From contig CAYPNI010000195.1 of the NCBI GenBank assembly GCA_964411925.1, positions 1-5,445 of the forward strand: a stretch of 5,445 bases of DNA. Reading direction: 5' to 3'. Positions within the stretch are counted from its first letter, which is position 1. The number at the start of each line of letters is the position of its first letter. Position numbers and translations under genes: made by a program. The DNA is from VFKU01 sp964411925 (GTDB lineage: Bacteria; Hydrogenedentota; Hydrogenedentia; Hydrogenedentales; GCA-2746185). Shown piece by piece: positions 1-5,445 of the stretch. The notes below the pieces were generated by a model that searched no databases, had not been told where the DNA came from, and saw nothing but the letters and a program-made list of their open reading frames with translations.

Positions 1-200
1 GCGACCGGCGTGAGAATTCAATCCAAGAAATTTATGGACAGAATCGCCCCGGAATTCCCGCAATATACGCAAGAGGCTTGTTTCGCAACTGCGCTTAGGC
101 GGACTGGCGCTTGTCTCGGGTGAAGCCGGAGTGCAACGGAAACGTCTGAATATACGGGCGCATTGGCGCGGATCCGGCGAAGCCCGATGGTTTCTTTTGG
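1..200. other. Gene-free leader, no identified function
   Basis: No convincing coding region lies here. The open frames crossing it are antisense extensions of the serine hydrolase gene or lack a start with a ribosome binding site, and their translations resemble no protein I recognise. Small structures are visible: an 8-base direct repeat AATATACG at 62-69 and 149-156, a short inverted repeat CAAG-AGG-CTTG at 70-80, and an 8-base palindrome CGGATCCG at 169-176. Each is short enough to arise by chance. The segment together with the hairpin that follows could be part of a dispersed intergenic repeat, but that needs genome-wide comparison. Confidence 0.5.
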
Positions 201-236
201 CTCCACCTTTTCTTTCCCCACAAAGAAAAGGTGGAG
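201..236. repeat. Perfect 15-bp inverted repeat (hairpin)
   Basis: The left arm CTCCACCTTTTCTTT (201-215) and right arm AAAGAAAAGGTGGAG (222-236) are exact reverse complements around a 6-base loop, CCCCAC. An outer 5-base pair, AGCCC (181-185) with GGGCT (237-241), could lengthen the structure across a 15-base bulge. Neither strand has a T-run immediately after the stem, so it is not a textbook intrinsic terminator. It sits 69 bases before the serine hydrolase start. Possible roles are a REP-like dispersed palindrome, a transcript-end or stability hairpin for a gene left of the window, or a leader structure. The symmetry is directly visible; the role is not. Confidence 0.85.
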
Positions 237-261
237 GGGCTTCCAATGCGGCTTGTCAACA

Positions 262-267
262 GATAAT
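262..267 (+). promoter_or_regulatory. Possible -10 box for serine hydrolase
   Basis: GATAAT matches the sigma-70 -10 consensus at five of six bases and lies in an AT-rich patch just before the gene. The hexamer 16 bases upstream (CTTCCA, 240-245) is a poor -35 with three matches. A start near 274 would give a leader of about 30 bases before the ATG at 306. This is a weak prediction based on one box. Confidence 0.3.
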
Positions 268-305
268 ATAGCGGGTTGGCGTTCAGGTCTGGAGTTGTTG
301 ACTTC

Positions 306-1679
306 ATGCGCGTGCGAATCCCCGCCCCCCTCCTGCTGTTGTCCCTCGTGAACCTGGCTGCCCTGCTCGCCCTGCCCGCAGCGGCGCAGGAACGCGCCGT
401 CATCGACGCGGTACGGCTTTCGACGGCGCTGGAGGAAGGAAACCGGATCGAGGCGTTCCGGTCGTGGGAGAAGATATTTCCCGTGGCGATCGTCCACCGC
501 GAGGGCGCGCGGTTCCAGTTCTCGGAGCGGCCGGTCGATTTGCAGGCGGAGTTCACGTACAACGGCGAACCCCACGAGTTGCACGCGTGGCTGGACGAGA
601 CCATCACGACGGGGTTCCTCGTAGTCCACAACGACTCGATCGTCTTCGAGAAGTATTTCCGCGGCAACACGAAAGACTCCAAGGCGACCTCGATGTCGGT
701 CGCGAAGTCGTTCACGTCGGCGCTGGTGGGCATCGCGATCGGCGACGGCCTCATCGCGAGCGTGTACGACCCGATCACGAAATACGTGGACTTCCTGCGC
801 GGGACGGGCTACGACGGGGTGCCGATCAAGCACATCCTGCAGATGTCGTCGGGCATCGGGTTCACGGAGGAATACGAGGACCAGACGTCGGACATCATGG
901 TCATGGTCGGCAGCGTCAGCCAGGGAATGCCGATCAGGGACTACGCCGCGGGGCTGGAGTCCGCCGGCCGCTCGGGCAAGGTCTTCAACTACGCCAGCAT
1001 CGACACGAATATCCTCGGGTTTCTGATCGAGGCCGTGACGGGAAAATCGCCGGCGCAATACCTCGAAGAGCGAATCTGGGGCCCGCTCGGCATGGAATCG
1101 AACGCCTATTGGAACCTCGACAACACGGGCGAGGTGCTGACGTTCATGGGCCTGAACGCGACCGCGCGCGACTACGCCAAATTCGGCCGGCTCTACCTCA
1201 ACCGCGGATACTGGAACGGCCAGCAGCTCGTGCCGCCGTTCTGGGTCGATGAGTCGTTGTACCCGGACAAGTGCTACCTGCGGCTCAAGAACCATTACTG
1301 GAAAGGCTGGGACATCGGCTACGGGTACCAGTGGTGGATCCCCAAGGGGGACGACGGCGAATTCATGGCCATCGGCGTCTGGGGACAGTACATCTACGTC
1401 AATCCCGTAAAGAACCTCATCATCGTCAAGACGAGCGTGGACCCCGGCTTCGACACCCGCGACCTCGAATCGCTCGCGGCGTTCCGCGCGGTCGGCAACG
1501 CGCTCGATATCGGGCCCGTGAGCCCGCCCGAGATCGAGGTGTTCCCGGTCGACTTGGAGACGCAGGAAAAAGCAGTGTCAAACAACGACCGTAAAACGCG
1601 CCGGGAGCGATCTCCCGAGTCGGTTCCACAGGAAACAGCGGTGCCAATCACGGCGACAACGCCGCAGAAGTATAACTAG
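306..1679 (+). CDS. Exported SxxK serine hydrolase (beta-lactamase class C / 6-aminohexanoate-dimer hydrolase fold)
   Basis: A 457-residue exported serine hydrolase. Residues 1-27 form a signal peptide (basic MRVR, leucine-rich core, ALPAAA cleavage site before Q28). The catalytic SxxK motif is SVAK at 131-134, inside SMSVAKSFTSALVG. The second motif is Tyr-Ala-Ser at 229-231, where beta-lactamases have YxN; YxS is common in esterases and NylB-like enzymes. GVWGQ at 357-361 takes the place of the KTG strand. In this fold the serine is acylated by an ester or amide substrate, with Lys and Tyr as general bases; the likely site of action is the periplasm or outside the cell. The substrate cannot be predicted and antibiotic hydrolysis is not implied. 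A polar, charged tail of about 35 residues follows the domain. ATG at 306 is preferred over an in-frame TTG at 276 because the signal peptide begins exactly there; GGAG at 291-294 is a distant ribosome binding site. The gene stands alone and converges with the propeller gene. Confidence 0.9.
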   Translation: MRVRIPAPLLLLSLVNLAALLALPAAAQERAVIDAVRLSTALEEGNRIEAFRSWEKIFPVAIVHREGARFQFSERPVDLQAEFTYNGEPHELHAWLDETITTGFLVVHNDSIVFEKYFRGNTKDSKATSMSVAKSFTSALVGIAIGDGLIASVYDPITKYVDFLRGTGYDGVPIKHILQMSSGIGFTEEYEDQTSDIMVMVGSVSQGMPIRDYAAGLESAGRSGKVFNYASIDTNILGFLIEAVTGKSPAQYLEERIWGPLGMESNAYWNLDNTGEVLTFMGLNATARDYAKFGRLYLNRGYWNGQQLVPPFWVDESLYPDKCYLRLKNHYWKGWDIGYGYQWWIPKGDDGEFMAIGVWGQYIYVNPVKNLIIVKTSVDPGFDTRDLESLAAFRAVGNALDIGPVSPPEIEVFPVDLETQEKAVSNNDRKTRRERSPESVPQETAVPITATTPQKYN

Positions 1680-1735
1680 AATGGCCGCCCCGTCCCAATC
1701 GCACGCGGCTCGCGCTGGGTGCTGCCCGCTGACGG

Positions 1736-2764
1736 TCACTCCGGCACGTCAATGATCACCAGGCGTTGTGGATACTTCCCAAGCGTGAGCCGCTTCACTT
1801 CGCGGTACGTTGCGGTGTCGATGATCGAGAGGTCGTCGCTGCCGCGATTCGACACGTACGCGAATCGGCCATCCTTGCAGAACGCGATCGCGTTTGGGTC
1901 TGTCCCGACGGGCACGGACGCGACCGGGTCCAGGCCGGGATGCGTGTAGACGAAGACGGTGTCGATCGCGCTTCCGTTCACCCAGAGCTCCTTCTCGCCG
2001 GGTTTGAGTGCAATGCCGTGGTTCACATTATGAGGGTAAGTCGTCGGCATCGGCACTTCGCGACCCAGGTCGGGCAAGTGGACGGTGCGCTGTTCCCGTG
2101 TTTCGGGATCGAGCACGATGAACCCGTGCAGCCAGGACTGCTGCACATAGATGACGGACTCGTCTGCCGGGAACGCAAACGGCCGCACGGCGTCGCGGAA
2201 CGGGTACGCGTCCACCACTTCGAGCTTCTCGGTGTCGATGACGGTGAGCAGGTCGTTCATCATCGAGCCGACGTAGAGGCGCTTGCCGTCGGCGGAGAGT
2301 TTCGTGCCGTGGCCGCCGTGGCCGATCCAGATTTTCTTGATGACTTCGCGTTTGGCCACGTCCACGACGGCGAGCCACCACGTGTCGTAATACGGGACGA
2401 AGACGCGGGTGCCGTCCTTCGACGCGGTCATATGGTGCGGCATGCCGTCGAGATCCATGCGCCACGAGATTTTGTCCGTGCGCGTATCGACGGCGATGAG
2501 TTCGCCGTCCACGCCGACATTGCGCGCGCGGGCACCGGGAAGGTCGCCGTTGATGCGATTGACGTAGAGCGTGCGGCCGTCCGGCGACTTGTTGACGTAG
2601 TCCATGTAAAACCCGATCTCGATTTTGCCGACAACTTCGTTCTCGGGAATCGCGATCTTGGAGATCTCGCCGCTATAGGTGTTGTGGACGTAGAGGAATT
2701 CCCTGGCATGCGCGCCGGATGACGCCGCGAGGGCCAACAGAATCCACAGGACCGGGCAACGCAT
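1736..2764 (-). CDS. Secreted seven-bladed YVTN beta-propeller protein
   Basis: A 342-residue protein with a signal peptide (MRCPVLWILLALAASSGAHA, cleavage after residue 20) and then repeats of the YVTN/YncE type. Seven units can be traced, each with a DGxxxYV-like strand and a later xxVIDT-like strand: roughly 22-53, 54-106, 107-149, 150-190, 191-235, 245-287 and 288-330. Clear examples are SKDGTRVFVP, SADGKRLYVG with LLTVIDTEKLEVV, and KDGRFAYVSN with LSIIDTATYREVK. Seven blades make a closed propeller, so the protein looks complete. Such proteins are usually periplasmic or surface binding scaffolds, and some propellers of this superfamily support redox enzymes; no catalytic domain is present here. 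The start is firm: AGGAGG lies 5 bases before the ATG. It is the last gene of the minus-strand run, 15 bases after the META lipoprotein, suggesting co-expression. The exact function is unknown. Confidence 0.88.
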   Translation of the reverse strand: MRCPVLWILLALAASSGAHAREFLYVHNTYSGEISKIAIPENEVVGKIEIGFYMDYVNKSPDGRTLYVNRINGDLPGARARNVGVDGELIAVDTRTDKISWRMDLDGMPHHMTASKDGTRVFVPYYDTWWLAVVDVAKREVIKKIWIGHGGHGTKLSADGKRLYVGSMMNDLLTVIDTEKLEVVDAYPFRDAVRPFAFPADESVIYVQQSWLHGFIVLDPETREQRTVHLPDLGREVPMPTTYPHNVNHGIALKPGEKELWVNGSAIDTVFVYTHPGLDPVASVPVGTDPNAIAFCKDGRFAYVSNRGSDDLSIIDTATYREVKRLTLGKYPQRLVIIDVPE

Positions 2765-2769
2765 TGTTT

Positions 2770-2775
2770 CCTCCT
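2770..2775 (-). promoter_or_regulatory. Strong ribosome binding site of propeller gene
   Basis: The minus strand reads AGGAGG, then AAACA, then ATG: a full consensus Shine-Dalgarno with a 5-base spacer. It fills most of the 15-base gap after the lipoprotein stop codon, consistent with translation of both genes from one message. Confidence 0.8.
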
Positions 2776-2779
2776 CGAA

Positions 2780-3265
2780 TCAGTACCCGCGCGGCTTGAA
2801 CCGGACAAGTACTGCGCCGTCGCCGCCGAGAAACTCCAGCGTGTCCTTCGTCACGCGGACGGACTGGGTTTGGGCCAATGCGGCCAGGAACGCGTGCTCG
2901 ACAGCGTCGAGCTCCGCGCAGGCGCGCCGCGTCGTCGCGAACGGACCCAGGTGCAGCGAATCGCCGGATCGGCGATACGCGCCCTGGAAGGTGTTGCACC
3001 CCGCGAAGCCGCTCGCGGTCTTGGTTGCGGTGTCGAACTCGATAGACGGGGCGCGCGCGTTCGCCGGAAGCGCGAGCGGCGCACCGTTGACTTGCTCAGC
3101 CGACCACGCGCGGCCGCCGAGGCCCGGTTTGGCGGGTGCGGCGGGTGACGCTGCCGGGGCGGCCGCGGCTGCGTCCGGAGGCGGCGCGGACGAGGGTTCC
3201 TGCCTGGTGCAGCCGACCGCGATGACGATCAGCCCTAGCGCGATGACTCGCCATCGACGATTCAT
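2780..3265 (-). CDS. META-domain (HslJ-like) lipoprotein
   Basis: A 161-residue predicted lipoprotein. The N-terminus MNRRWRVIALGLIVIAVGC carries a basic start, a hydrophobic core and a lipobox (AVGC) with the lipidated cysteine at 19. An Ala/Pro-rich linker (about 20-48) leads to a META domain (about 51-158). The domain shows GRAWSAEQVNG, the characteristic GCN at 89-91 (FAGCNTFQGAY), the ATTRRAC motif ending in Cys116, and a following Glu-rich helix, as in HslJ-type proteins. The family is known from the heat-inducible E. coli HslJ, linked to novobiocin resistance, and Leishmania META1; its molecular role is poorly defined. Cys90 and Cys116 are the conserved domain cysteines and may form a disulfide. 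The frame is open 25 codons further upstream and would overlap the reductase gene, but the lipobox spacing and GGAGG 8 bases before this ATG fix the start. It is probably anchored in the envelope, and is adjacent to the exported propeller gene. Confidence 0.87.
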   Translation of the reverse strand: MNRRWRVIALGLIVIAVGCTRQEPSSAPPPDAAAAAPAASPAAPAKPGLGGRAWSAEQVNGAPLALPANARAPSIEFDTATKTASGFAGCNTFQGAYRRSGDSLHLGPFATTRRACAELDAVEHAFLAALAQTQSVRVTKDTLEFLGGDGAVLVRFKPRGY

Positions 3266-3273
3266 GCGAGGAA

Positions 3274-3278
3274 CCTCC
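3274..3278 (-). promoter_or_regulatory. Ribosome binding site deciding the lipoprotein start
   Basis: On the minus strand GGAGG stands 8 bases before the ATG at 3265. It supports the short lipoprotein-type start over the longer in-frame start at 3340, which has no such site and would overlap the end of the aldo/keto reductase gene. Confidence 0.7.
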
Positions 3279-3295
3279 GCTGCAACACGACGTTC

Positions 3296-3324
3296 ATTGT
3301 AATGCACGCTCGAAACCGCGTCCC
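3296..3324 (-). promoter_or_regulatory. Possible promoter for lipoprotein-propeller pair
   Basis: In the gap after the reductase the minus strand reads TACAAT (3301 to 3296), five of six matches to the -10 consensus. Seventeen bases upstream is GGGACG (3324 to 3319), a weak -35 with three matches. It would start transcription about 25 bases before the lipoprotein ATG. Such matches arise by chance, so this is only a candidate. Confidence 0.3.
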
Positions 3325-3330
3325 GCTGCT

Positions 3331-3347
3331 TCCAGGTCAAGCCTGGA
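3331..3347 (-). repeat. Short inverted repeat across reductase stop codon
   Basis: TCCAGG (3331-3336) and CCTGGA (3342-3347) are exact reverse complements around a 5-base loop that contains the reductase stop codon. On the transcript the stem may lengthen to 8 pairs with one bulged base. No U-run follows, so it is not a standard intrinsic terminator. It could be a weak hairpin separating the reductase from the lipoprotein gene, or chance. Confidence 0.35.
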
Positions 3348-4500
3348 GCCGTTTGCGTTCTTCGCCCGAGAGGAGCTGGTGCGCCTCGGCGAGCGCGGCC
3401 GGAATGCGGTCCGCGAACGCGGAATTGACCAGCGCGGGCCCGAGGTCGAGGCCGTTCAGCGCGTCGGCCTTCTTTCCGGGGAACCAGTGGCCGCCGTTTC
3501 CGAGCAGGTTATAGCGCATCTTGCCGTAGTCGACGAGATCGTAGGCGAGCGCGAGATTTCGCAGCCGCAGGATCCACCGCAGGTTGACCCCACCGGGCAC
3601 GTCGTTCCACTCCGGCAGGCCTTCGTCCCACGACGCGGCCCAGTCGTCGCCGAAGACTTTGGCCATTTCGTCCCGCAGCCGACCCATGATGGGCGGAAGG
3701 ATTTCGCCTGCGCGATCGAGCAGGCGCACCGTCTCCATGTGAACGTCAAAGTCGCGAGGGCGCGAAGCGCCGCAACTGAGCGTGTGGACCTCCGGATGCG
3801 AGAGACAGAACAGGCCGTTAAACACCATCGGGTGGAGCGGCTGGCAAAGCTCGACGAGCTTGGCGCTGGGCGAATAGAGCATGCCGCCCTTGTCGTTCGG
3901 ACTGATGATGAATACGCCCATGTCGCGGGCGGTCGCGGCCTCAATGGCGCGCCAGTTGTCCTGGAAAATGTAGTACCAGTGCAGGTTGACGTGATCGAAG
4001 AGCCCGGTTTCGATCGCCTTGACGATGATGTCTGTGCCGCCGTGCGTGGAAAACCCGATGTCGCGGATGCGGCCCTCGCGCTTCCACTGTTGCGCGGCGG
4101 GATAGCACTTGAGTGTTTGTTCGAGCGTTTCTTCGTTGTTGATGCCATGAAACGAGAATACATCCAGGTAATCGACCTGGAGCAGTTTCATGCTCATTTC
4201 AAACGTCTGACGGAATTTCCCCACCTCGTCCATCGGGCCGACTTTGGTCTGGATCAGCAACGATTCGCGCGGGAACGAAGGCAGGATTTTGCCGAGCTGA
4301 TATTCGCTCGTGCCGTAACCGCGAGCGGTCTCAATATGGTTGATGCCGAGTTCGACCGCGCGGCGGATACAGGCTTCGAGGTTGCGCTGGTTTTCGTCGG
4401 AAACGGGGTCGCCGGTCTTCCACGACTGCTGGTAGCGCATGCCGCCGCAACTAAACACGGGCATCTGGTAGCCGGTCCTGCCAAATCGCCGATACTGCAT
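3337..4500 (-). CDS. Aldo/keto reductase, long form with cysteine-free ferredoxin-like tail
   Basis: A 387-residue probable cytoplasmic NAD(P)H-dependent oxidoreductase of the aldo/keto reductase superfamily. Residues 1-270 form the TIM barrel, opening with MQYRRFGRTGYQMPVFSCGG. The tetrad can be located by spacing: Glu57 (GINHIETARGYG) where Asp is usual, Tyr62, Lys86 (IQTKVGP) and His118 (FSFHG). GFSTHG (149-154) and FIISPNDKGGML (197-208) match the barrel strands of the COG1453-like branch. The tail (about 290-387) follows the layout of that branch's C-terminal ferredoxin domain, with PGGVNLRWILRLRNLALAYD and YGKMRYNL, but has no cysteine after Cys243 and so cannot bind the usual Fe-S clusters. 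I recall related cyanobacterial-type proteins with similar features, so this may be a subfamily trait. The substrate is unknown. The start is firm: GGAGG lies 6 bases before the ATG. The gene follows the hybrid kinase by 45 bases. Confidence 0.9.
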   Translation of the reverse strand: MQYRRFGRTGYQMPVFSCGGMRYQQSWKTGDPVSDENQRNLEACIRRAVELGINHIETARGYGTSEYQLGKILPSFPRESLLIQTKVGPMDEVGKFRQTFEMSMKLLQVDYLDVFSFHGINNEETLEQTLKCYPAAQQWKREGRIRDIGFSTHGGTDIIVKAIETGLFDHVNLHWYYIFQDNWRAIEAATARDMGVFIISPNDKGGMLYSPSAKLVELCQPLHPMVFNGLFCLSHPEVHTLSCGASRPRDFDVHMETVRLLDRAGEILPPIMGRLRDEMAKVFGDDWAASWDEGLPEWNDVPGGVNLRWILRLRNLALAYDLVDYGKMRYNLLGNGGHWFPGKKADALNGLDLGPALVNSAFADRIPAALAEAHQLLSGEERKRLQA

Positions 4501-4506
4501 GCGCTC

Positions 4507-4511
4507 CCTCC
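4507..4511 (-). promoter_or_regulatory. Ribosome binding site of aldo/keto reductase
   Basis: The minus strand reads GGAGG, a 6-base spacer, then ATG at 4500. It lies in the 45-base gap after the kinase stop codon; no terminator hairpin with a T-run is seen in that gap, so read-through from the kinase is plausible. Confidence 0.7.
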
Positions 4512-4545
4512 GTGGCCGTGCGATGGCGTTGACGCTCCGCCCAGA

Positions 4546-5445
4546 CTACTTTGCGGTGGTCCTCATTTCCAGCCCGCGCACCAGCTGCACGAGGTCCTCC
4601 GGGCGGAATGGCTTGAGCAGGAAGCCGTCGGCGCCCGCGTCGCGCAGCATCCCCGGATCGCGATCGACGGGCTTGGCCGTCACCATGTAGACCTTGATGC
4701 CCTCGATGCCAGGCGTCGCCTTGATGCGGCGACAGGTTTCCCAGCCGTCCATGCCGGGCATGGCGACATCGAGCAATACGAGGCCGTACTCGCGCGTGGC
4801 GGCCTTCTCGACCCCTTCGCGGCCGGACAGACTCACGTCGGTCTCGTAACCCTCGGCGGTAAGACAGCGCTGCATGAAATCGAGAATCTCGCGGTCGTCA
4901 TCGACGCAAAGCACCTTGTCGCCGATCGGTTCGAAGACGCCGAGACCGCGATTGAGGGCGTTGTGAATGGCGCTGAGCAGCGTGCTCTTGCGGAAGTTGC
5001 TCTTGATGCGTCCGGCGACGGCGCTGTGGTAGCGCTGGTAGACGGTGTCGTCGTTGGTCACGAGCAGGATGGGCACACGCCGCGCCACGGGATGGTCGAG
5101 GAGCGCCACGAGCGGCGTTTCGTCGGCGACGATATCAAGAATAATCAGCTCGGGCGCGTGGCGCTCGAGTACTTCGATGGCGCGTTCGGCCGAGGTGGAA
5201 TGAATCAGGTCCATGTTCTCGGACAGGAGCATGTGGCGGACCTGGTTGCTCATCGAGCGGTCATTGCTGACGAGTTCGACCAGGATGTGCGTCTCCTGTG
5301 CGGCGGGTCCCGTGTGCTCGACGGGCGTCGCCAGGCTCAGGACGAACCTGAAGGTGCTGCCTTCGCCCGGCTCGCTGGCGACCGTGATCGTGCTGCCGTG
5401 CAGGCGGACGATGTCGTGCACGATGGCGAGGCCGATGCCGGTGCC
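4546..5445 (-). CDS. Hybrid histidine kinase with two receiver domains, 5' end missing
   Basis: The last 299 residues of a sensor kinase; the frame is open to the window edge and the start lies outside. Visible residues 1-38 are the end of the HATPase domain, opening with the ATP-lid G2 box GTGIGLAIV and ending SEPGEGSTFRFVLSL. Receiver 1 (about 50-165) is divergent: its acidic pocket is Asn61-Asp62, the phospho-acceptor would be Asp104 (LIILDIV), Thr130 is kept, and Lys148 is followed by Ser instead of Pro. Receiver 2 (about 176-292) is canonical: Asp182-Asp183 pocket, Asp226 (LLDVAMPGMDG), Thr256 and Lys278-Pro. The protein should autophosphorylate on a His in the missing part and pass phosphate to receiver 2; receiver 1 may have a weakened or regulatory role. 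No output or Hpt domain follows, so a separate partner is expected. A GTG at 5421 is an internal valine codon, not a start, because kinase sequence continues upstream of it. Confidence 0.92.
   Translation of the reverse strand, partial: GTGIGLAIVHDIVRLHGSTITVASEPGEGSTFRFVLSLATPVEHTGPAAQETHILVELVSNDRSMSNQVRHMLLSENMDLIHSTSAERAIEVLERHAPELIILDIVADETPLVALLDHPVARRVPILLVTNDDTVYQRYHSAVAGRIKSNFRKSTLLSAIHNALNRGLGVFEPIGDKVLCVDDDREILDFMQRCLTAEGYETDVSLSGREGVEKAATREYGLVLLDVAMPGMDGWETCRRIKATPGIEGIKVYMVTAKPVDRDPGMLRDAGADGFLLKPFRPEDLVQLVRGLEMRTTAK

Noticed and set aside
276..305. TTG start adding ten residues to the serine hydrolase
   Set aside because: The extension MAFRSGVVDF precedes a typical signal peptide that begins at the ATG at 306. 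The TTG also lies next to the probable transcription start.
163..351. 62-codon + strand open frame through the hairpin
   Set aside because: It crosses the perfect inverted repeat and the serine hydrolase start in another frame, lacks a ribosome binding site, and its Cys/Pro/Ser-rich end is a frame shadow.
18..1295. 425-codon open frame on the minus strand opposite the serine hydrolase
   Set aside because: Its translation is rich in Arg, Val, Asp and His with no recognisable domain, as expected for the antisense of a GC-rich gene. The sense frame has a signal peptide and catalytic motifs.
306..1679. Annotation of the serine hydrolase as a true antibiotic beta-lactamase
   Set aside because: The YxN motif is Tyr-Ala-Ser and KTG is replaced by GVWGQ, which fits esterase- or amidase-like relatives at least as well; the substrate cannot be inferred.
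1680..1735. Bidirectional terminator between the convergent genes
   Set aside because: Only a weak GGG-loop-CCC pairing is visible and no T-run is present on either strand.
1766..2722. 318-codon open frame on the + strand opposite the propeller gene
   Set aside because: It is antisense to a clear YVTN propeller, has a low-complexity Val/Asp/Arg-rich translation and no supporting ribosome binding site or family motif.
3266..3340. 25-residue N-terminal extension of the META protein
   Set aside because: It would bury the lipoprotein signal, overlap the reductase stop, and ignore the GGAGG before the ATG at 3265.
4546..5421. Stand-alone two-receiver response regulator starting at GTG 5421
   Set aside because: The first 30 residues are histidine kinase ATPase sequence, and the G2 box continues upstream in frame to the window edge.

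Overview
This is a 5.4 kb stretch of GC-rich bacterial DNA with five protein genes, no RNA genes and no recognisable mobile element. One gene (an exported serine hydrolase) is on the + strand. It converges with a run of four minus-strand genes. The organism is probably Gram-negative: one gene encodes a lipoprotein with a lipobox, two encode signal-peptide proteins, and good AGGAGG-type ribosome binding sites precede several starts. The gene content resembles environmental lineages rich in serine hydrolases, YVTN propellers and hybrid histidine kinases (for example the PVC group or Hydrogenedentota), but that placement is a low-confidence guess from protein style alone.

Layout. 1-305: gene-free leader, less GC-rich towards its right end, containing a perfect 15-bp inverted repeat (201-236) and a possible promoter -10 box. 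306-1679 (+): secreted SxxK serine hydrolase of the class C beta-lactamase / 6-aminohexanoate-dimer hydrolase fold. 1680-1735: short convergent gap with no clear terminator. 1736-2764 (-): secreted seven-bladed YVTN beta-propeller. 2780-3265 (-): META-domain (HslJ-like) lipoprotein. 3337-4500 (-): aldo/keto reductase of the long, ferredoxin-tail type whose tail has no cysteines. 4546-5445 (-): 3' part of a hybrid histidine kinase with two receiver domains, running off the right edge.

The minus-strand genes are transcribed in the order kinase, reductase, lipoprotein, propeller, with gaps of 45, 71 and 15 bases, so one transcript is possible. The lipoprotein and propeller are the tightest pair (15-base gap holding only a ribosome binding site), and both are exported. 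A possible promoter in the 71-base gap may make them a separate unit. No shared pathway can be read from the sequence. I see ordinary genes with some family-level peculiarities and no clear evidence of a new multi-gene system. The most useful points are the leader hairpin, the altered reductase active site and tail, the polar ring in the propeller, and the kinase reading frame that is open through the window edge.
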